Source of the DNA: Treponema sp. | GTDB taxonomy: Bacteria > Spirochaetota > Spirochaetia > Treponematales > Treponemataceae | DNA length: 33,433 nt | Assembly (NCBI GenBank): GCA_016294105.1 | Contig: JAEDCN010000028.1 | Location: forward strand, 1-33,433 | Direction of reading: 5' to 3' | Part shown: in pieces, positions 29,246 through 33,433 of the stretch | How the letters are laid out: every line of letters begins with the position of its first letter | Numbering within the stretch: position 1 is the first letter of the stretch | Notes under the pieces: generated by a model | Told to the model about the DNA's origin: nothing | Database searches by the model: none | Seen by the model: the letters and a program-made list of their open reading frames with translations, nothing else | Made by a program: the position numbers and the translations under genes

Positions 29246-30358
29246 TCATTCTGGTCTGCTACAATAACGTCTCTTCGCCTGGATGCGGGCTTTTTCGTTG
29301 TGCCAATCTTTTACTGCTAAACCACAAGTTGGACACGTTGGACCCTCAAAAATTTCCAAACAAAGTGCACAACTATGACGTTTTTTTTGTTTTTGCTCCT
29401 GGATTTCAGCACTGGCTGTATGATTGATTTCCGCAGCTTGGAATTCTGCCACCATATAGTCCGTTGCCGCCGTCTTGTACAGATAGTGTGTCAGATTGCG
29501 TGGATTATTTTTTTGGGCATATTCAAATAAAAAGTTCACATATCGGGGAATTGTTTCCACTGTCAGATTTTGGTCCGACAAAAAAGTGGCAGTTTTATCC
29601 CAGAAATCCACAGAAAAAACCTCTGTGCTGATTTTTTTAGCAAAAGCTTTTTTCAAAACTGCTACTGCTGAATCCAAGGAGTCTGAATTATTTTCACTCT
29701 CTGTAGTCAGTGAGTCAGTAGTAGATGAATTTCTAGTAGATGAGTTATTTAAAGCAAGGGTACTGGAGTTCCTTTCAGAGGGGAACTGTGGTTCCTTTCT
29801 GAAAGCTACTGGAGTTCCTTTCGTAGTGCTGAAAGGAACTCCAGTAGCTTTCAGTGTGCGTGAATCATCAGTTTTTTCTGTATCTTGCTGTTTTTCACCG
29901 TTCTTTTCTTCTTTTTCTGGAGTTTTATTCCCTGTATCAGTCTCAAAATCAAGCTCGTTTTGGATGTAACCGTCCTTTAGATTTGGCGGTGATTCCACGA
30001 AAGGAACTACCGTTCCCTTCGTGGAGTTGTATTGCAGCTCGAGAAGTTTTCTTGTTGGTGCAAAAAAAAGAATCGTTCCATTCCCTTGGCGTTGGACTGT
30101 TTTAAGGAGAAGTCCTTTTTCAACATACCGATCAAAACGCTTCCCAATGCCCTTAGTGCTGTTGATACCAAGGACGGGAAGATCTGAAATGATTCCAGAG
30201 TATTTGACGTAATAATATATTTGATGGTCATGGATGAGTCGCTTCATGTTTCCAGTGCCGGCAAAGTCAATGAACCATCTGAGAATAAGAGCATCTGATA
30301 CATCTAGTTCGAGTTCTATGAGTTTATCTTGAGCAAAGCCTTCTATTGTATATTTCAT
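29246..30358 (-). CDS. probable replication initiator / replisome-organiser-like protein with C-terminal zinc finger
   Basis: 370 aa from the ATG at 30358 (AGGA eight bases upstream). Residues 1-110 (YTIEGFAQDKLIELELDVSDALILRWFIDF, YYYVKYSGIISDLPVLGIN, IGKRFDRYVEKGLLLK) have the winged-helix pattern seen at the N-termini of phage and plasmid replisome-organiser proteins. A low-complexity linker (about 130-215) repeats KGTxVPF-type motifs and serine/threonine/asparagine runs, and its DNA carries strong inverted repeats. A DnaD-like helical region follows (FWDKTATFLSDQNLTVETIPRYVNFLFEYA). The C-terminus has CALC and CPTCG, a four-cysteine zinc-ribbon-like motif. Position between parAB and ssb supports a replication role. 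It could instead be a transcriptional regulator with the same fold. Confidence 0.65.
   Translation of the reverse strand: MKYTIEGFAQDKLIELELDVSDALILRWFIDFAGTGNMKRLIHDHQIYYYVKYSGIISDLPVLGINSTKGIGKRFDRYVEKGLLLKTVQRQGNGTILFFAPTRKLLELQYNSTKGTVVPFVESPPNLKDGYIQNELDFETDTGNKTPEKEEKNGEKQQDTEKTDDSRTLKATGVPFSTTKGTPVAFRKEPQFPSERNSSTLALNNSSTRNSSTTDSLTTESENNSDSLDSAVAVLKKAFAKKISTEVFSVDFWDKTATFLSDQNLTVETIPRYVNFLFEYAQKNNPRNLTHYLYKTAATDYMVAEFQAAEINHTASAEIQEQKQKKRHSCALCLEIFEGPTCPTCGLAVKDWHNEKARIQAKRRYCSRPE
29762..30024. other. inverted-repeat cluster within the rep-like gene (candidate replication origin)
   Basis: Three nested or neighbouring palindromes share GGAAC/GTTCC units: GGAAC-N4-GTTCC at 29782-29795 with arms extending to about 15 bp with two mismatches; a perfect 24-bp inverted repeat at 29799-29822 and 29831-29854 with an eight-base loop; and GGAAC-N4-GTTCC at 30003-30016 with arms extending over 29995-30024. 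A direct copy of ACTGGAGTTCCTTTC also occurs at 29762-29776 and 29808-29822. Some theta plasmids, such as the RepA_N group, keep their origin in the middle of the rep gene; that comparison is by layout only. Confidence 0.5.
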
Positions 30359-30373
30359 GGTGAGTTTCCTTTG

Positions 30374-30437
30374 GTGGAGCAAGGGCCCATTACTATCAGC
30401 TCATCATCGTGATAGTAATATCTTACCTTGGCTCCAC
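30374..30437. promoter_or_regulatory. long imperfect inverted repeat in the leader of the rep-like gene
   Basis: ATTACTATCA (30389-30398) and TGATAGTAAT (30410-30419) form perfect 10-bp arms with an 11-base loop. The outer GTGGAGC (30374-30380) and GCTCCAC (30431-30437) pair as well, with AAGG/CCTT between. On the minus-strand RNA the hairpin ends a few bases before the ribosome-binding site of the rep-like gene, so it may govern its translation or be bound by the initiator itself. Confidence 0.6.
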
Positions 30438-30509
30438 ACATGAGAACGAAGTATGAGGAGATGAGTAACTCTTTGAAAAAGAATAGACATCTGGTCATAA
30501 TGCTTTTTT

Positions 30510-30827
30510 TTATCCGCCTGTTGAAGTAAATACTTTCACGGTTGGTTTTTCACAAAAGTCTGCTATCTCTTTTTCAAGTTGCGCAAAACGATCGTCTTCC
30601 CAACCTGGAAGAAAGAGGATTCCATCAGACTTCAGCAGTTGTGCCAACAGCTTTGTTCGCCATTCTTGTTCCGACAGTTTGCCAAATCGTTTCTCGTAAT
30701 CATATTTCATTGAAATAGGGTTAAGAATTTTATAACCACGAGAACTAATAAGCTTTTCTTTGTGTTGGATGAATTCTTCATCCTGCTTGTCACTGATAAT
30801 GTATATGGTACGAATAGTATTTTTCAC
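30510..30827 (-). CDS. DUF4406-like (nucleoside 2-deoxyribosyltransferase fold) protein
   Basis: 105 aa. A GTG start at 30827 has AGGAGG upstream with a seven-base gap. The sequence TIRTIYIISDK, the central GYKILNPISM, WRTKLLAQLLKSDGILFLPGWEDDRFAQLEKEIADF is the pattern of the DUF4406 family, whose fold resembles nucleoside 2-deoxyribosyltransferase; the aspartate in SDGILFLPGWEDD and the final glutamate helix are conserved. Proteins of this type are common on phages and plasmids; the substrate is unknown. It follows a 58-aa ORF by 14 bases. Confidence 0.75.
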   Translation of the reverse strand: MKNTIRTIYIISDKQDEEFIQHKEKLISSRGYKILNPISMKYDYEKRFGKLSEQEWRTKLLAQLLKSDGILFLPGWEDDRFAQLEKEIADFCEKPTVKVFTSTGG

Positions 30828-30841
30828 CTGTTATCCTCCTG

Positions 30842-31018
30842 TTATTCAAACAAGGTTCTTTGTGTCAATGCAGCCCGATGTTCTTCTATTGATTCTATGA
30901 CTTTGTCCACAGCCGTCTCTGCTTTCAATCTTTCCGATTCAAGGCAGGGACTTTGTTGCAAACTTCTCATCAACTTTACTGCCTTAAATAATTTGACAAG
31001 TAAATCAATCTCGTTCAT
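30842..31018 (-). CDS. small hypothetical protein (58 aa)
   Basis: An ORF from ATG at 31018 to a TAA at 30842 encodes a charged helical protein that starts MNEIDLLVKLFKAVK and ends AALTQRTLFE. AGGGG lies six bases upstream of the ATG. It overlaps the end of the 50-aa ORF by 16 bases, and the next gene starts 14 bases after it, which supports coupling within the parAB operon. Its start region repeats that of the DUF2786 gene exactly (25 bp). Not recognised. Confidence 0.55.
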   Translation of the reverse strand: MNEIDLLVKLFKAVKLMRSLQQSPCLESERLKAETAVDKVIESIEEHRAALTQRTLFE

Positions 31019-31157
31019 TCTGTTCCCCTTGTGTTTGATTCAGAAAAACAGATGACTCAATATCTGACACTCCTTTAAACAAAAGAGTCATGATTACTTC
31101 CCTTCTGTCAGGATTGCCAATTATATAAATGGTCTGCACCTTCTTCATCTGGTTCAT
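31005..31157 (-). CDS. small hypothetical protein (50 aa)
   Basis: An ORF from ATG at 31157 to TGA at 31005 encodes a product beginning MNQMKKVQTIYIIGNPDRRE. GGAGG stands seven bases before the ATG and its start overlaps the stop of the DUF2786 gene (ATGA). The VQTIYIIG start resembles IRTIYIIS at the head of the DUF4406-like protein two genes on, so it may be a shortened relative. Its own end overlaps the next small ORF. Confidence 0.5.
   Translation of the reverse strand: MNQMKKVQTIYIIGNPDRREVIMTLLFKGVSDIESSVFLNQTQGEQNERD
31008..31032. repeat. 25-bp direct repeat, copy 1 (second copy at 31812-31836)
   Basis: The 25 bases at 31008-31032 are identical to 31812-31836. Each copy holds a ribosome-binding site and the start of a MNEI-beginning ORF (31018 and 31822), overlapping the end of the upstream gene. 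Confidence 0.8.
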
Positions 31158-31822
31158 AGGCTTGCCTCCAGTTGTCGTATCTGAGAACCTACCATCTGTC
31201 TTTGGAGAGAAACATTATCTCCTTCAATAAATCCTCTTTTAAAGGCTGTATTGTTGAGAGTTTTTTTTGTTTTGACGGAACATTTTTCGAGAGTATAATT
31301 TCTGTCAACATACTCAGTTATTTGACATTTCTTTGCTTTCCGGTCTTGAGAATTCCATGCGACTTCAGGACAATTGTAAATTCTGGATGCAATGTTACAA
31401 ACTATGCCCATTTTGAAGGATTCCCGAAATTCTTTCTTTGCATTCTTTCGTATCTTTTTTCTTGCAATTCTCAAAACCGTTTTTTCCAAATACGAATACA
31501 TTTCTTTAGCCATGAATACATCAAACTCAAAGCCAGTAAAAAGAAAATGATGACTGTCTTGTGTATCAAAACGAATTACTTCGGCCAAATGAGTGCAGTA
31601 CAATGAGGAGACTGCAAATGCTAAGTAATATCTCCAACGGCTGTGTTTTTTTGTCGTTTTGATGTCATTTGATGTGATGAGTACATCATCCTCCTTCATG
31701 TTAAATTGCTTTAAAAGTTCATTACATTTCTCAATGGCTATGGAGGCTTCATTCTCATTGTCCGATTTTGACAAACTCAGCAATTTACGGATCTTTCTTT
31801 TTGCAGCTTCTATCTCGTTCAT
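31154..31822 (-). CDS. DUF2786-like protein
   Basis: 222 aa from the ATG at 31822, which overlaps the parB stop (ATGA) and has AGGGG six bases upstream. The N-terminus KIRKLLSLSKSDNENEASIAIEKCNELLKQFNM is the DUF2786 helical domain; the rest (RYYLAFAVSSLYC, HHFLFTGFEFDVFMAKEMYSYLEKTV, then a basic helix) matches the domain that usually follows it in phage and plasmid proteins. The basic C-terminus suggests nucleic-acid contact. Function is not established. Its coupling to parAB suggests a role in plasmid upkeep or early transfer. Confidence 0.75.
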   Translation of the reverse strand: MNEIEAAKRKIRKLLSLSKSDNENEASIAIEKCNELLKQFNMKEDDVLITSNDIKTTKKHSRWRYYLAFAVSSLYCTHLAEVIRFDTQDSHHFLFTGFEFDVFMAKEMYSYLEKTVLRIARKKIRKNAKKEFRESFKMGIVCNIASRIYNCPEVAWNSQDRKAKKCQITEYVDRNYTLEKCSVKTKKTLNNTAFKRGFIEGDNVSLQRQMVGSQIRQLEASL

Positions 31823-31836
31823 TCTGTTCCCCTTGT
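31812..31836. repeat. 25-bp direct repeat, copy 2
   Basis: Identical to 31008-31032. This copy spans the parB stop and the start of the DUF2786 gene. Confidence 0.8.
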
Positions 31837-32742
31837 TTTCAACTTCTCTTCCCATTGACTGATGCTCAAAGGTTCTTCCTGCTGGATTGATGCCAGGTAA
31901 ACTGCCAGATGGTGCAGGTCAAATTCCATGATGTGTTCATACCACGTTGGCTGAAATTGGAGTGGAACCACGTCCTCATCCTTTTCTTCAGCAGAATCCT
32001 CATCAAAATTATCAACCTCATCAAAATCAATATCCATGTCCATATCCATGTTTTCTGAGGTAGACTGATAGGATTGAGGAATAGGCTCTTCTTCCGGTAC
32101 AGGAGCTGCAGCTTTTTTTTGCTCATCCTTTTGCTGCTTGATTTTCTTTGCAGCTTGGTTGATGCTCTTTTTGCCGCTTTTCACTTCTTCCAAGGTTTCT
32201 TCATCGGCGTTTGCAAGGACGTATCTACCACGTTCAACAGTTCTGGTGCCAATACCGAGACTTTCAGCCAATGCCTGTGCTGATTTTCCTCTTGGTTCAG
32301 CATCAGCTTCTGGATCAGAAGACTTTCTTCCAGGGTTCCGTAAATTATCCAGCTTTTCTATGAGCATGATTTTTCCAGCATCATTCAGATTCCGGCGGTT
32401 GAGCTGTTGCTTCATGGCATACTCAAGGGCTTCCTGCTCGGTATCAAAGCTCATTTCGTACTTGTAGATTTCTGACAAGCCAGCCTCTTTTGCCGCTGTG
32501 AATCTGGTGTAGCCGTCAATCAAAACATTCTCTTCCCGCCAGATACACACTGGCTTGGATTTGTCAAAGCCGTTTTCTTCCATGTCTTTTACAATGTTTG
32601 CCAGCTCTTTTTCATTGATGGGGAGCAGGGACTGGAAGGTGGGGTGGACGGTAATTTTATCTAGGCTGATTCTTTGGGCCATGACCTCCGCACCGGAGTT
32701 GAGGCCCGCCGTGTTCTTTGTCAATGCGGTGAGCTTTGCCAT
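31819..32742 (-). CDS. parB: ParB-like partition protein
   Basis: 307 aa from the ATG at 32742 (GGAGG seven bases upstream; TGATG overlap with parA). The N-terminal ParB/sulfiredoxin-type domain runs from about residue 25 to 110 with ISLDKITVHPTFQSLLP and LIDGYTRFTAAKEAG, where GYTR replaces the GERR of chromosomal ParB. A helix-turn-helix follows (SAQALAESLGIGTRTVERGRYVL, about 155-177). Then come a KSGKKSINQAAKKIKQQ stretch, a very acidic linker with MDMDMDIDFDEVD repeats, and a C-terminal domain that probably dimerises. ParB loads on parS and works with ParA to separate plasmid copies. The palindromes at 1585, 17343 and 29225 are candidate targets. Confidence 0.87.
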   Translation of the reverse strand: MAKLTALTKNTAGLNSGAEVMAQRISLDKITVHPTFQSLLPINEKELANIVKDMEENGFDKSKPVCIWREENVLIDGYTRFTAAKEAGLSEIYKYEMSFDTEQEALEYAMKQQLNRRNLNDAGKIMLIEKLDNLRNPGRKSSDPEADAEPRGKSAQALAESLGIGTRTVERGRYVLANADEETLEEVKSGKKSINQAAKKIKQQKDEQKKAAAPVPEEEPIPQSYQSTSENMDMDMDIDFDEVDNFDEDSAEEKDEDVVPLQFQPTWYEHIMEFDLHHLAVYLASIQQEEPLSISQWEEKLKTRGTE

Positions 32743-33433
32743 CAGAACGCCTCCAGACCATCTGATAGTGTGGACGACTCGTCCAGCAGACATTCGCTAA
32801 GCTCCTTGAGGGCGCTGAACAGGGTTGGGTTGGATATCCGGTTTGGGCCGGGGTTTAGGGCCAGCTCCATCTCCCGGTCGATGACGCTTCTGAGGGAGTT
32901 GGTCCAGGGAATCCAGGACTCCGGCGGGGTGAGGTTATGGAAGGTGGTGCGGAACAAATCCAAGTATTCCTTCTGGCTTCCGGCCTTTGCGTCCCCGTAA
33001 CGGCGGTTGTAGCCGTTGACGTGGAGGAACCAGTTGCCCGCCTTGTCCGTCTCGGTGGCCAGCTTGTCCCGCAGGAACACTGCTGTGTTGTAATCGAATA
33101 AGGACAGGTTGATGGGTGTGATTATCAGGTCGGAGGCGGTGTAGGCATTCAGCACCAGGTTGTCGTAGGTTGGCTGGGTGTCGATGATGACCACGTCAAA
33201 CTTGTCCTGGAGCGTGGGGGCAAGCTGGGCCAGACGACGTTCTGAGACACCCCGCAGGTCAATGAGGTAGAGGCTTGAGGCAATCAGTTGAACACCCTTG
33301 TGTTTTGTGGGAACGATGTAGTCCCTCAAATCATTGGTGCTTTTGGACATGGCAGCTGCAATGTTCTTTTCGCCGATAAGCTCCTTTGTCTGGTCATCCA
33401 GATAGTAACTGGACACAGAGTTGTTTAAGTCCA
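32742..33433 (-). CDS. parA: ParA-like partition ATPase (5' end outside the window)
   Basis: About 230 residues are visible; the reading frame stays open to the right edge, where the upstream residues read DLNNSVSSYYLDD, as expected just after the first ParA motifs. The Walker A lysines lie outside. Visible are the KFDVVIIDTQPTYDNLVLNAYTASDLIITP region (Walker B and switch), SLFDYNTAVFLRD, and FLHVNGYNRR. The ATPase drives plasmid separation with ParB, whose ATG overlaps this stop. G+C and codon use (many CTG, GCC, CTC) are visibly higher here than in the genes that follow. Confidence 0.9.
   Translation of the reverse strand, partial: DLNNSVSSYYLDDQTKELIGEKNIAAAMSKSTNDLRDYIVPTKHKGVQLIASSLYLIDLRGVSERRLAQLAPTLQDKFDVVIIDTQPTYDNLVLNAYTASDLIITPINLSLFDYNTAVFLRDKLATETDKAGNWFLHVNGYNRRYGDAKAGSQKEYLDLFRTTFHNLTPPESWIPWTNSLRSVIDREMELALNPGPNRISNPTLFSALKELSECLLDESSTLSDGLEAF

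Overview
The window looks like part of a conjugative or mobilisable plasmid (or plasmid-like integrated element) of a low-to-moderate G+C bacterium. A Treponema-like spirochaete host is suggested by the style of the proteins (large Ig-repeat and FYxNG-repeat exported proteins, a PilZ protein, Shine-Dalgarno-led genes). That host call is inference, not proof. I see no rRNA, tRNA or CRISPR array, no transposase, and no gene-free stretch longer than about 300 bases.

Layout, right to left along the minus strand, which carries most genes. At 33433-30510 lie partial parA, parB, a DUF2786-type protein, two tiny coupled ORFs (50 and 58 aa) and a DUF4406-type protein, all nearly touching or overlapping. 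At 30437-29246 a structured leader precedes a probable replication initiator whose coding region holds a cluster of inverted repeats (origin candidate). At 29184-25061 come ssb, a small gene, three type IV secretion genes (trbF, trbG, trbI) and a small basic protein. At 24912-19123 is a 1929-aa lipoprotein with about 17 bacterial Ig-like modules, with its own strong promoter.

The 15713-19034 segment is a plus-strand accessory island: an unknown 149-aa protein, a PilZ (c-di-GMP-binding type) protein, a 154-aa protein made of two copies of an HTH-like unit, a nuclease-fold lipoprotein lacking key catalytic residues, a RelB/RelE-type toxin-antitoxin pair and a small lipoprotein.

At 15684-1612 a second minus-strand operon encodes four polyvalent proteins. 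Two are paralogues with different N-terminal toxin-like domains (PBECR-like and MuF-C-like) joined to the same divergent ArdC-like module. The third shares its C-terminal domain with the fourth, a 3219-aa giant carrying an HExxH domain, an N6-adenine methylase, an SNF2-type helicase, a RadC/JAB domain and another MuF-C-like domain. This set fits proteins sent into, or made early in, a new host to protect the incoming DNA. Last comes a secreted FYxNG-repeat protein (18-1451).

The most interesting signals are: (1) a 16-bp palindrome with a CACGTG core at three intergenic places plus a half copy at the left edge, candidate parS sites for the resident ParB; (2) the polyvalent operon, where the two paralogues are in the same reading frame separated by one TAG codon followed by a strong hairpin; (3) an in-frame internal start, with a duplicated ribosome-binding region, inside the first of them; (4) the inverted-repeat cluster within the rep-like gene; and (5) a nearly identical promoter sequence driving both the polyvalent operon and the Ig-repeat lipoprotein.
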